This document shows, piece by piece, positions 41,425 to 50,620 of a stretch of DNA of 62,000 bases (its first letter is position 1; the number at the start of each line of letters is the position of its first letter). Origin of the DNA: Tubiluchus corallicola (lineage: Eukaryota; Priapulida; Priapulimorpha; Priapulimorphida; Tubiluchidae); NCBI GenBank assembly GCA_030141605.1, contig JAQGDQ010000388.1:1-62000 (forward strand), written 5' to 3'. Both the position numbers and the translations under genes were made by a program. A model generated the notes under the pieces. That model was not told the DNA's origin, searched no databases, and was given only the letters and a program-made list of their open reading frames with translations.

Positions 41425-42562
41425 TTTACTTACTTACTTACTTACCTGCTCGTCATGTACACAAGAATTGCAAACTTGCTACATAGGAACATGTACTAAT
41501 GCGTATAAATTGTCCTCAAATACCAGTAAAATCCACACTAAGGTTCGTTTATAATCAGTATACAAATCAGTAACAACAGTACACAAACATGTTTAATATT
41601 ATCCTATATCGATTCGATTTTTTACTTTTTCAAGAACGGAGGTGAACGACTTAAAAAGGACAAAAATTCGGATTTCCGTAATTAAAAGCTGCAGCTGCTG
41701 GATTTGTGTTAGGTAAGTAAACAAACACTAGATAGATAGAAAATTCTACCTATAGGTGATTGAAAACAAAACAGAAAATTCCATTAATTAGCGTTGGACG
41801 TACGAAAAATTTATTAACTCGCCATTAAACCTTAGTGTGATTATTTATTTACAGTGCTGCGGAATTATTAGGAAATCAGTAACGCATTATATAGTTGCAC
41901 TTTAGATACATTTCAAATTAAATTTCAACACATAAACGACAACAAAATGGTCTCACAAGCTACTTCAAATTATAAATTTAATCATAAGCACACCACGTGA
42001 AACACTATAACGTGATGAAATTAACTGGTTAATTTATTTTAGCATTAAGGTCTATATTTTAACAGAAAAATGGACCACATTTTTTGTGGTGCCTCTTGAT
42101 AAAAGTGGTCGCCGATAAGAGGTCACACTTCTCTTTTATCTTAAACCAAACGCATGGTTGCACATGCATGAAGATACTGTTTCAGCGTACGATCTAAATA
42201 TACTAAGGCCCCAATGAAACCAGCCAGTTTAGAGCGGATTTTCCGACACCTCGGCTCTCACTCTTTCCTGGACAGGCACACATATGTACTTTCTTCACAC
42301 TGATTGGGCAACTTGAGCGTCTAAAAAACTCGGTTATATATTGTACCACTAATTTCCGAATCCGCATCATGAAAAGACAGGAATGTTTATCATTCTATTA
42401 TCCACCGTATTAACAAGTTTAAACTAACCTGATAATCAAATTCGAATGTCCGTCAATGTACTCGATGAATCCCGTTTCACTCAAAACACTTTTGCCAAGC
42501 ACGTGAGACGTTGCAGAAAGCATAAACAACAAATAATTTAAAACAACAGCCTTCATTTTCAT
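33338..42562 (-). CDS. Secreted N-formylglutamate amidohydrolase-like protein, five exons
   Basis: Minus-strand exons 42562-42429, 40277-40142, 37608-37417, 35260-35040 and 33647-33338 join in frame to 330 aa. It starts at the first in-frame ATG (MKMKAVVLNYLLFMLS signal peptide). Family marks: S-V-P-H48-G-G (after GFIEYIDGHSNLII), PHVVINHLHRQKCDINR (113-129), AELAWEEYHGFI, Y-I-D167-L-H169-G with WIELGY after it, and PSPSNPTPGDGGYF...YGS...IQIELP. These match the FGase (N-formylglutamate amidohydrolase) family of zinc-dependent amidohydrolases; His48 and the DLHG pair are the likely metal or catalytic residues. A cysteine-containing segment (residues 64-86) fits a secreted protein. The C-terminus (SSAIVVEPLVTWLAASYFMYLII) is hydrophobic, suggesting a membrane or GPI anchor. 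The exon 3 donor (GTTGTT) is weak, and GTTATC 33 bases on would keep phase. Substrate in animals unknown. Confidence 0.85.
35326..35740. mobile_element. hAT-type MITE with perfect 8-bp target-site duplication
   Basis: Left end CAGGGGCGTATCAAGACGTA, right end TTGATTAATACGCCCCTG, which are inverted repeats starting CAGGGGCGTAT. The flanks are an exact 8-bp direct duplication GCTGTGTA (35,318-35,325 and 35,741-35,748), as expected for the hAT superfamily. Subterminal CGCCCTAGGCT also recurs near both ends. At 415 bp with no long frame, it is non-autonomous. It sits between exons 3 and 4 of the minus-strand amidohydrolase-like gene. Confidence 0.93.
35780..35850 (+). ncRNA. tRNA-like sequence (SINE head or pseudo-tRNA)
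   Basis: GATGTAGTCTCGGCTAATCG resembles a D-arm/A-box, GGCAGATATTTAAACTGC could form a degraded anticodon arm, and AGGTTCAAGTCCCGA is a near-consensus B box/T-arm. Acceptor-stem pairing is poor, so it is more likely a tRNA-derived SINE or pseudogene than a working tRNA. Confidence 0.35.
36220..36452. mobile_element. Fold-back MITE with about 80-bp terminal inverted repeats
   Basis: Left arm from TTGAATTCGCAAGGATTATC to about 36,303, right arm about 36,372 to GATAATCCCTGCGAATTCAA. The right arm complement reads TTGAATTCGCAGGGATTATC, and similarity continues through ATTCCACATCGxTTGACGGA. About 70 bp separates the arms. It is non-coding and intronic. Confidence 0.88.
36690..37030. repeat. Imperfect tandem repeat, about 62-70 bp units
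   Basis: The phrase TGTAGCTGGTAGACxATTCT followed by GTCTTTAGCTATTA recurs about five times with substitutions and indels. Confidence 0.7.
38098..38194. repeat. (TC)n dinucleotide tract
   Basis: Imperfect then pure TC repeats, intronic in the amidohydrolase-like gene. The Ser/Leu-rich and Arg/Glu-rich open frames here are artefacts. Confidence 0.93.
38314..39880 (+). pseudogene. LINE (non-LTR retrotransposon) remnant: endonuclease end plus RT tail, RT core deleted
   Basis: Three segments of one LINE open frame are seen in order. An endonuclease C-terminus (WLDHIICTEAANK...DLTVRDHMPLIAVFD, about 38,332-38,445) contains the D-H-x-P motif. A linker (VAEKHSYSRQCFVNWRMLGKPRGG...RARAQFKYALRDCKK, about 38,800-38,935) follows. 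The RT thumb/C-terminus (EKYLGHIISNDNRDDIDI...LYYCRTNQLIRKFS, about 39,304-39,600) closes the series. The catalytic palm between linker and thumb is missing, and there are frameshifts, so the copy is dead. The 3' end (AATAAAGAATTAAATCAATA) runs straight into a (TC)n tract. It lies antisense in an intron of the amidohydrolase-like gene. Confidence 0.82.
39881..39930 (+). repeat. (TC)n tail of the LINE remnant
   Basis: TCTCTCTCTTTCTCTCTC directly follows the LINE 3' end and is probably its short-repeat tail. Confidence 0.8.
41281..41446. repeat. (CTTA)n tetranucleotide microsatellite
   Basis: About 40 CTTA units, slightly degenerate at both ends (CTTG, CTCG, CTGA). It produces Leu-Thr-Tyr-rich open frames that are not genes. 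Intronic in the amidohydrolase-like gene. Confidence 0.95.
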
Positions 42563-42760
42563 AATTACAATTACAGGAGGAATGCAATACAAACTAACGT
42601 ACAAGTGCAGCGGGCAACTGCTTGACTCAAGAACAAGTCGTTTTCACACTGAGCATTGTATGATAACTTCTTTTGGCAGGCGTAATGTGGACATTACTGG
42701 ATAAACAGTCTAACAGCTGATAAGGAGCTGTGAAAGGTTCGAAAGTTAATCTGACATGTA

Positions 42761-42770
42761 GTTTATAAAA
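42761..42770 (-). promoter_or_regulatory. Possible TATA element of the amidohydrolase-like gene
   Basis: On the minus strand the sequence reads CGCTTTTATAAAC, about 200 bp upstream of the initiator ATG (42,562). Spacing would imply a 5' UTR of about 170 bases. There is no independent support. Confidence 0.3.
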
Positions 42771-42799
42771 GCGCAGCTGACGCTAGGGTGCGCTCACAT

Positions 42800-44222
42800 T
42801 AATCAAATTACGACGATCGCAAAATGTAGTCCACCGCGCAAAAAAATGTGCAGAGACAACGTTATTATAATTGCACGTCGAGTAGTATCTTTAGTTGTTC
42901 GTTATCTTTTTTGTACTGGTTCTGTCACGCTACTGCTAAATTGCTTGATAAATTAACTTATAATGATGAAAAATAAAAGCAAATAATTTTGTGGAGTGGA
43001 TCACACATATTCTGCAATCCAGATATATTGAAAAATAATAGAAAAGTTGATAAAGAGATGCTGCAAAATAAGAGTGTATTCCCTTAGTGCCTGCAGATAA
43101 AAAAATTTACTTTATGCTTGGAATAGAAAGATAATTACAAATCTTTTATGCTTTTCATATTTAACCACGCTGTTGTGAACTACCTAATAGATTTACCATA
43201 GAGGCCCTTTAGTCAAAAGGAACAGGGTGAAAACAGCATGATGCTGAACGTCTGAGAAATATGACTACTGATTAGATGTAGGTTTTATCATCACCAATTT
43301 TTAGGTTGTTCGAACACTTTAGCAGACTGGACTGTGGCGCCATCTACAGGGCGAGATTGACACACACAATCACTTAACTAGTAACTAATTCGTGTTTTTT
43401 TATGGCTCGATTCCGCTTCATAAAACATGTCCCTTTCCTTCTAGAACCTGGCCTGCAGACTTGGAGGGATAATGTTTTCATCTCCCTGCACTGACGTCTT
43501 GAAAGATACAGCCTGGATTTTCTATTGCTAACACCATGCAGTACGGCTTACTGCCACAGCTTATAGGCTATCTACCGATTACCAAATTTAGAGTAGTATT
43601 AGATGAATCTTTTGAAATTAAATCTAAATATGTGCAATGAGCAATATACCTTTCCATTTTTCTATTATTTGAAAGCTTTGTGTAATAAGACGTGGCAATT
43701 TCGCTGTTTGCGTTATTAGGTCTTGCATTAAATACATTCTTCATTTGATGTGCTTCTGTTGCTTCTTTTGATTTTGTACTCCAGTGGTGCTCTTCGTTGC
43801 TCCATGCAAATCTTCATTGCAAATTCGCCAGAGCATTTCGTGACATTTCAGCTAATGACAGCAACAAAAAATGCAAAAAACGAGAGAATGTGCAAAAAGG
43901 CTTTGGCCTAAAAATAGCTAGTTGCTCACTCATATTTAAGCATTTTGTTTAACACAATTTAAAAATAATTTTAATTTCAGCAATAAGGAGTCATCGTGTA
44001 ATCACATAATGGTAGTTACTTGGTCACTTAAATTTCAATAGTTAATTTAAACAATGAAATCAACTTTAGTTGCTAACAATTTTGTTATTGCAAAATAAAC
44101 ATTTAAAAAATAAATATTATAACCTGATAAAATTAAGTGAGAGAAATAGGGAGAGGAGAGAAACATATATAGAGAGAAAGAGATAGAGAGAGAAAGAAAG
44201 AAATAAAGAGAGACAAAAGAGA

Positions 44223-44273
<51 letters not shown>

Positions 44274-45070
44274 GAGAGAGAGAGAAGGTACAATAAAAGA
44301 GGGAAAAATCAATATTAAAATAATAGTGGAGTGGAGCAATTTGCTGCATGTCATCACACACACTGCTTCTATGAATACATTTCTCTCTCTGCTTTCTTTT
44401 CTGCCCATTTTTTGCCTTCAAGATATTCATCCGTTGTCCAGTTAAAAACAGTTCATACTATAACCTAATCCATATTAAATTACATTACGCCATTATAATT
44501 ATTGTTGACGATGGTAATAATTATACGAGATAGTTAAGTTAACAATTAATTAAAAATTTCATTCACATTGTAATGTTAGTTACTGCATTTTAAAACTTAG
44601 TGCACTAGCATTAACATGGAATATGCAAGCGAATCACTCTGAAACATCTTTTTTTGTATACAGAAACAGAAAACCTAATGAACAAAGAATTTGACTCTTA
44701 TCATTGCTTGGTATTCCGATTTTAATTAGTAGAAGTTACTAGCTTCGCGTTAAGCGTTAGCGTTAAAAGTAAGCGTTAGATTCTAACAAACCATGTCAAA
44801 TTGTGTAAAAAATTGTCAAGTCATTTTCAGCGCATTGAGCGTTTATTTACAGATGTCATGTGCTATTTTTAGATCCGGCTGTAGTGGGGAGGAAAAGGTT
44901 TCTTTGCTGCGCTACCTATTGACGCTAAACAAATCAGTTACCCATCTATCTATATAGTCGCTTGCTAATCATCGTTGCTCAGCCAAATAGAAACATACGT
45001 ACGCAGTACGTTTGGGCCTCCATGATTCATTGTCAGCTGATAATGTGATAAAGTGAAGCGTTATTTTCAG
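42800..45070. other. Intergenic region between divergent genes
   Basis: No coding or RNA gene is recognised between the 5' ends of the minus-strand amidohydrolase-like gene and the plus-strand SQSTM1 gene. It contains an impure (GA)n tract and otherwise AT-rich DNA. Confidence 0.55.
44140..44288. repeat. (GA)n dinucleotide tract
   Basis: Impure GAGA/GAAA repeats with a purer core near 44,221-44,285. The Ser/Leu-rich minus-strand open frames are artefacts. Confidence 0.92.
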
Positions 45071-45080
45071 TAGACGTCTG

Positions 45081-45094
45081 GAAACTTCGAGTAA
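45081..45094 (+). promoter_or_regulatory. Heat-shock-element-like sequence upstream of SQSTM1
   Basis: GAAACTTCGAGTAA gives GAA-nn-TTC-nn-GTA: two perfect and one imperfect alternating 5-bp units, the arrangement bound by HSF. It sits 13 bp upstream of the TATA box. p62 is known to be stress-inducible in other animals; function here is inferred. Confidence 0.45.
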
Positions 45095-45106
45095 TATCTG
45101 CTGTCC

Positions 45107-45115
45107 TATATAAAG
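45107..45115 (+). promoter_or_regulatory. TATA box of the SQSTM1 gene
   Basis: TATATAAAG, a strong consensus, about 25-30 bp upstream of the start of the proposed non-coding exon (about 45,135-45,215, donor GTATGT at 45,216). Confidence 0.65.
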
Positions 45116-45134
45116 AGGTTGTAGTTCACTTGTA

Positions 45135-45215
45135 AGCAGAAGCGTAGCCGCTAATCATCGAGGAAAAGTTCTGCGAGATACTACGACAGTTTGGACTAAA
45201 AATCAAGTTAAAAAG
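45135..45215 (+). other. SQSTM1: SQSTM1 non-coding exon 1 (5' UTR)
   Basis: It is bounded by the TATA box upstream and the donor AAAAG|GTATGT at 45,215/45,216. The matching acceptor TTAATTACAG ends at 45,886, leaving 26 bases of leader before the ATG at 45,913. The transcription start is an estimate from TATA spacing. Confidence 0.55.
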
Positions 45216-45912
45216 GTATGTAGCTATAATTAATTATTTTATTTTTAATACACGATTTTATTACCTTTTTTTAAGTTTACACATATTATAGAGAATCTAA
45301 ACGTAGATCTTATTACAAATGCAATAGATAATTACTTTTGGTGTACTGTTTAGATATTTGGGAGCATTTCGCAGAATCTTTAAGATGATTAAAATTCATA
45401 TTTGTATTGCTCCACATTCAAACCCACACTTATACTATAATAATTCGTGTGTATTCCTATATAATTTTACCTTTTGAGCTAGCACGTATGTTATGTCATG
45501 TTAAGGAAGTCATGTTAAGGAAATTATTCTTCTTAAACACACTAATTATCATTTTGTTTTTCAAAATTCAATGTAACCATGTGTAGCTAGAATCAATACA
45601 TTTTTTCACATATTTAAGCTAATGTATGCAGATTAAAATACAAAGGAAATTTAATGATTTTAAGAGATGCTTTACTGAGTTGTTTCTCTCCAAAAATCGT
45701 GTCTTTAATCTGTTTTTCTTTTACCCATGTACACAAACCCATGTCTGCAGGTTCCGTATATCTAGAGGTGTTATTAATAAAAACAGATGATTAATTCAAA
45801 CTACACATCTTTCTAAAATGTTCCACTTGCTATAAAAGACATGATTTGTCATTGTTTACATAACTTCTGTTCATTTTTAATTACAGAAGTACAAAGTTCT
45901 GAGACGATAACA

Positions 45913-47112
45913 ATGGCAATTACCGTGAAGATCTATTTAGCCATAAATGGAGGGAAAGAAGAAATTCGACGATTGAATTTGGATCAACGTCAAACAGGCT
46001 ATTTTCAGCTGTATGAGAGAATTCAGCAACTGTTTCCTAGTCTGAATGGCCGCAGCGACTTTACTCTGTCATGGAAAGACCCAGAGGGTGAGCGGATCTC
46101 TTTTTCAAGTGACACTGAACTTCAGGAGGCCATCAGTTGCATTGGTGTAACGGATTCCATTCTCCGTATTTTTATCACTCTGCCAGAGGATTCTGCCAAC
46201 CTCCCTCTCCATACTGGTGTCGTCTGCGACAAATGTGAAGGCGCAGTGAAGGGCACTCGCTACAAGTGTATGCAGTGCCCCGACTTCGACCTCTGCCAGG
46301 CGTGCGAGAAAGAGGGCGTCCATTCTGAGCATGACATGATGCGTATCTGCACTCCCAGAGCTCGCCACGGACCACATGTCCCATGGGGCAACTTCATGCC
46401 ACCACAATGGATGAGAGAGTGGATGCGATCCGCACGTGGGAGTAGACACGGCGGACGTGGCTGCCATGGAGCACGTAGCCGATATGGCGAACAAGGCCAG
46501 CAGGCAGACAAGGGTGCAGAAAAGCAGCCGAATTCACATGAGGATTTCCTCCGCAACATTGGCGAGAATGTGGCTGCAATGCTGGATCCACTTGGAATCA
46601 GTGTTGATGTGGACGTGGAGCACAACGGTGAACGGATGCACTGTGGGGCAGATGTCAACACTTGCAAGAGCAAAAAGCAGCAGGATGAAGCAAATCCACA
46701 AGCAGGAGCCCAACCGGATGTAACGGCCACTGCAGAGAAGCCAACTGACACCGCAGATGCACCCAAAACAACTGATGAGCCCATGCAGATGGATAAAGAT
46801 GCGGGTGCAGACAACGGATGGACCCACGTAATTCCATCAGAGCTGATGCAGAGTAACGAGTCGAGTCAACCCACCAATTCCATCGGATCGAACCAAGCTT
46901 CAGCTCCCCAGAGTCTGTATCCAGACATGACCCAGCAAGCAAATCATCCACACCCACCGCGTCCCATGGATCCAGTGATTGCCAATGCGCTTCACCAAAT
47001 GGAGTCCATGGGATTCGACAATGATGGAGGCTGGCTACAGAGTCTTCTGGAAGCAAAAAATGGGGACATTAATGCTGTATTTGATGCTATGCAGCGCCAG
47101 CGTCCCAACTAG
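45913..47112 (+). CDS. SQSTM1: Sequestosome-1 (p62) homologue, autophagy receptor
   Basis: 399 aa in one coding exon. It links ubiquitinated cargo to autophagosomes and acts as a signalling scaffold in the cytoplasm. PB1 domain (about 3-88) has the basic cluster K6 and R19-R20 and an acidic DPEGE...SSDTE face for self-assembly. ZZ zinc finger (about 103-147) has C105-x2-C108, C119-x2-C122, C128-x2-C131 and H137-x2-H140. A conserved segment FLRNIGENVAAMLDPLGISV (212-231) matches the vertebrate [20 protein letters not shown] region. LIR motif W303-T-H-V, preceded by D296, D300 and Asn/Gly, is the counterpart of DDDWTHL. A C-terminal UBA (about 354-395) contains MGFDNDGGWLQSLL. A KEAP1-binding DPSTGE-type motif is not seen after the LIR. 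The start is the first ATG with good similarity; the frame is open 24 codons further upstream without an in-frame family match because an acceptor lies there. Confidence 0.96.
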   Translation: MAITVKIYLAINGGKEEIRRLNLDQRQTGYFQLYERIQQLFPSLNGRSDFTLSWKDPEGERISFSSDTELQEAISCIGVTDSILRIFITLPEDSANLPLHTGVVCDKCEGAVKGTRYKCMQCPDFDLCQACEKEGVHSEHDMMRICTPRARHGPHVPWGNFMPPQWMREWMRSARGSRHGGRGCHGARSRYGEQGQQADKGAEKQPNSHEDFLRNIGENVAAMLDPLGISVDVDVEHNGERMHCGADVNTCKSKKQQDEANPQAGAQPDVTATAEKPTDTADAPKTTDEPMQMDKDAGADNGWTHVIPSELMQSNESSQPTNSIGSNQASAPQSLYPDMTQQANHPHPPRPMDPVIANALHQMESMGFDNDGGWLQSLLEAKNGDINAVFDAMQRQRPN

Positions 47113-48104
47113 AAGTGGTCACTACAATTATTATCAAGTAGAATTAATATCATATTAGGTGTAGGGATGAAATATTATATTTATATGTATGTCTAACTTT
47201 ATTAGTAATAACCAAGATGATTTTCTGTTTTTATTGATAATAATCAAATGTTATTTTTGTTTTAAACTATGGATTTGATATATTTTCTGTTTTGGAGAAT
47301 ACTGCATCCTTGGTAAATTCTCTTAATTTCAACATAATTTGTTATTAAGCAATTTAAGAGGCGAGTTGAATTGTGTCAGCAAATCTTCATCTTGAAACCT
47401 TGATGAGAATTACAAAACAAACATTGCAAATGAAGTTTTGTGACAGTGTTGTTAAAGCTGTTTAATGCTTGATGTTTCGATTGTCATGATTTTAATCTAA
47501 ATCCAGCAAACTGTAATTATATGTATTGCAGTTATCAATGTTTATTATCTGTCTTTGCCTTTTGTTGAAGTGTTGTGTCAGTTTTATCCTAAGTTGTAGC
47601 TAAATTAAAATATAATTACTAGTCTTACTACACAATTTTATTCATGTGTATGCACAAAATATCAATACGGTATATTGGTATATCGCAAACAATGTATGGA
47701 GTGAGAAAAAATGTGAAAGTTAGTAAAAATATCTGTTAATGGTTTTATTTTTTGGCCCATTGTTGGTTGGTACAAGAGCTATTATTATCGAACATTGTAT
47801 TTTTTCTACTGTACTGCATGACCGAAATAATAATCTCTATAGCATAATGCTCACGGCTTTTGAAGTGCATTAATCAATAGTTTTCACCATGTTCGGATAT
47901 GTTGCTGAATCTAATCGCAAGGTCTTTGCCTTGATTCAGATTTCGATAAACTCAGAATTTTTCAGTATTCTTATTCTTCAACTCATTAGCCATTACGTTA
48001 ATGGTTTAACATAAACTGTCAAATCATTATCACAGCCAAAATCCATTCGACCTGGTTCTGAAATATTTTCAATTGGAGAATTACTTATGACTATAACACA
48101 TACC

Positions 48105-48110
48105 AATAAA
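48105..48110 (+). terminator. Candidate poly(A) signal of SQSTM1
   Basis: AATAAA about 1 kb after the stop codon. An earlier ATTAAA near 47,604 is also possible; the sequence alone does not decide. Confidence 0.35.
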
Positions 48111-49904
48111 TAATGAAAACTACTCATAATAACAATTGTACAGGTCTAAGATCTAGCAGGCTTGTTGTGATTAGCTGTCAGATGCTGTCAATACTATAAA
48201 AAGCAATTGCTTTTAAAGCAAACTAACTCCTGTTTAACTTAATCAAATGCGCTAATTAAAGTACATGATAAACTAAAACCGATTATGCAGTAAGTGCGGT
48301 GCAGTCTGTTGACTTTTCAAAAAAGAAAAACATAAGCTAGTGCCAATTTTAAACAATGAGAAAATATATACTTTTATTCAAACAGGCACAAAAGTATGCA
48401 ATAGAAAACATATACACAACAACTTTAGAAGTATGCATCAAAACTCGGATACAAAGATGTTTAAGGTAACTGGTAAGCGACACATTGCACACAGTGACAA
48501 CAGCGTCATGATAATATATCAATAATGGCATAATATTTTTCTCAAAATGAGTGTAACCAACTTCAATAGCGAGTAATAAAAACAAATGTCATTTTACAAT
48601 GCTGCAGAGCTTTTTGCTGACATCTGCATTGGAAGAGAGGGAGTTCCATTACCATCATCATCAACTACGTTACTCATTCAAAAAGAAATGCTGTTAGGCG
48701 ACTGCTGTCACTTTTCCTAAAACCTGCAAAATCGAACTGTCCAACAAACGCCTCATGTGAACACTAAAGACTCACAGACATAGCATCGTTACTATTCGAA
48801 TGAATCATTTTCTGCTTTTGGAAAGAGAGCGATTTGCACAATTTGCAACTTTTGCGTGACACCAGTGGCGGTTAGTGATTCGCTCGCATAGTTTCCAATT
48901 CACAGCCATGTCACGCATCGCGTTTTCCTTATTTCAACAACGAGAATAAATTCCATTCTCAAAGTGAAATAGGATCTGGAGATATCTGCAAGTAGTAAAA
49001 ACCAGTAGCAACAAGATATTAAAATGCTGTTGGTTTGTGATTGATTGAATATTTTTCTCACGTTTGTCACTAATATATCAGGTGGTGCAGAAAAAATGTG
49101 CCGTGGTTTAGACTACAATAATATTAGAAGAGGGTTGAAATTTCACAGCATGACGACATTACAATATACAGTATTAACTTATGGTTGTGAAATTTACAAG
49201 TTTATAGGTTTAGTGGTTTTTAAGGTATGACCAAAAAGCTTTTGCATGTTAACAAATTAAATGCTGGAACAATGTCAGCTAATCCTCAACTGAAAAACAG
49301 CCACATTCAATGTGCATTGACCCAACAAAGCCATTTGATGCAGGGGAACAAAAGACAAAATTTGTTGGTGCTAGGACCCGACATCCCTTATAAAGAAGTG
49401 TCAGCTGTTGGAAGAAACACATTAATCTAGTGTGCACAGAAAATGGTGGACACATAGAGCACTTGTTGTAAAGTTTAGCAATAGCAACACAGTTTTTTCA
49501 ACTTTTTTTTGATCTGTTGCTTGAAAACTTGTGTGTCTTTGGAAAAATCTATGAGAATTTTTGACGTGTAACATCTCTGTCACAAGTTTCCAGCGATTTC
49601 CTATTTTCATTAAATAATATCGTGCTCGAAACTTCGTCACATTTTTTTCGCGCCACCTGATAGATTTGATTACACTTTAGCAAAGGAACCAAGAGGCAAA
49701 TAATATGCTCTATCAAATACACAACAAAATTACATGCATGCTCATGCGAATTAACTTCAATGTTGCTGCAGTCAATATCACAAACAGAATTCGAGAATTC
49801 ATCAATGTACCAAAACACATGGCTTAAAACATTATTTTGAAATAAAGGCTTGAAACATCCTGCTCGTTAATTCAAAAACAATAAAATAATTAGTGTAAAG
49901 GACA

Positions 49905-49992
49905 TTGCTGTGTGATCAATTAGCAAATTTGCCTACGAAGTTAAGCAGCACCAGGCGAGACTAGGAAATGGATGGGTTTCTGGGTAGCTGCC
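49905..49992 (+). ncRNA. 5S-rRNA-like SINE candidate
   Basis: GCCTACGAAGTTAAGCAGCA, then CAGGCGAGACTAGGAAATGG and ATGGGTTTCTGGGTAGCTGCC follow the order of 5S rRNA from the A-box region to the 3' side (GAAGCTAAGCAG...GGTTAGTACTTGGATGGGTGACCxCCTGGG). It is clearly degenerate. Confidence 0.5.
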
Positions 49993-50392
49993 AGAAAAAT
50001 TGCTTACAAGTAATTTTTTATCTGCTATGCTACCCTTGGTTATGTGTCATCGGGGGAACATGTACATGTACACTCAGGACATAGCTGAGACAAATCTACT
50101 GTTTTTAGAGTCTAATCCTGGAGAGTTAGCCATGATAATTTGCTAACAAGATTCCTGTCCAGCTACAACCATTCAATATTAGTAACAATCGCTAATAAAC
50201 GTATATAAACAGCATACTTGATGTATTCTAAAGGCACAACGTTCTCCTCTATAGTTACTGAATAAAGTCAGTGCAAACCAGACTTTCCGTAAAGCACTAA
50301 AAAATAAAACAAATAATCGAGAAAACTAATAAATAATTTAGCTCAAGTGAAAGAAACATTGCACGTTTTAGCACATTTAGGGTGAAGAAAAT

Positions 50393-50620
50393 AGTTGAGT
50401 GATCACAGTGTGAGAGCTTAGCAACAAAAGTTAAGCAACAATAGGCAGTTCAACTCGGCTCAATCCGGCAATTTGAACGGTTCGTCCCAATCATTATATA
50501 TACAGCTCAGCACAGTTAAGATTTCTGTACTAGTCTTCTCATTCTGAATGATTAATAGCTAGATGGTGGTGATTCCCGGCATTAAACACTGAATTCAGGC
50601 TTGCATGTGCCAAACTGCAT
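50393..50620 (+). ncRNA. 5S-rRNA-like SINE candidate with insertion
   Basis: GAGTGATCACAGTGTGAGAG...AGTTAAGCAACAATAGG is followed, after about 110 unrelated bases, by GATTAATAGCTAGATGGTGG and TGATTCCCGGCATT. A final CATGTGCCAAACTGC matches the copy at 23,661. Confidence 0.35.

Noticed and set aside
41231-41554. Leu-Thr-Tyr repeat frame
   Set aside because: Translation of the (CTTA)n microsatellite, inside an intron of the minus-strand gene.
46105-47056. Several long minus-strand frames opposite SQSTM1
   Set aside because: They are antisense shadows of the p62 coding exon, which has complete PB1, ZZ, LIR and UBA domains.
49549-49818. 89-codon minus-strand frame with balanced composition
   Set aside because: I considered a transposase fragment but found no recognisable motif or adjoining exon, so no call is made.
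49905-49992. Functional 5S rRNA gene
   Set aside because: Only part of the 5S sequence is recognisable and it is heavily substituted; the 5' third is absent.
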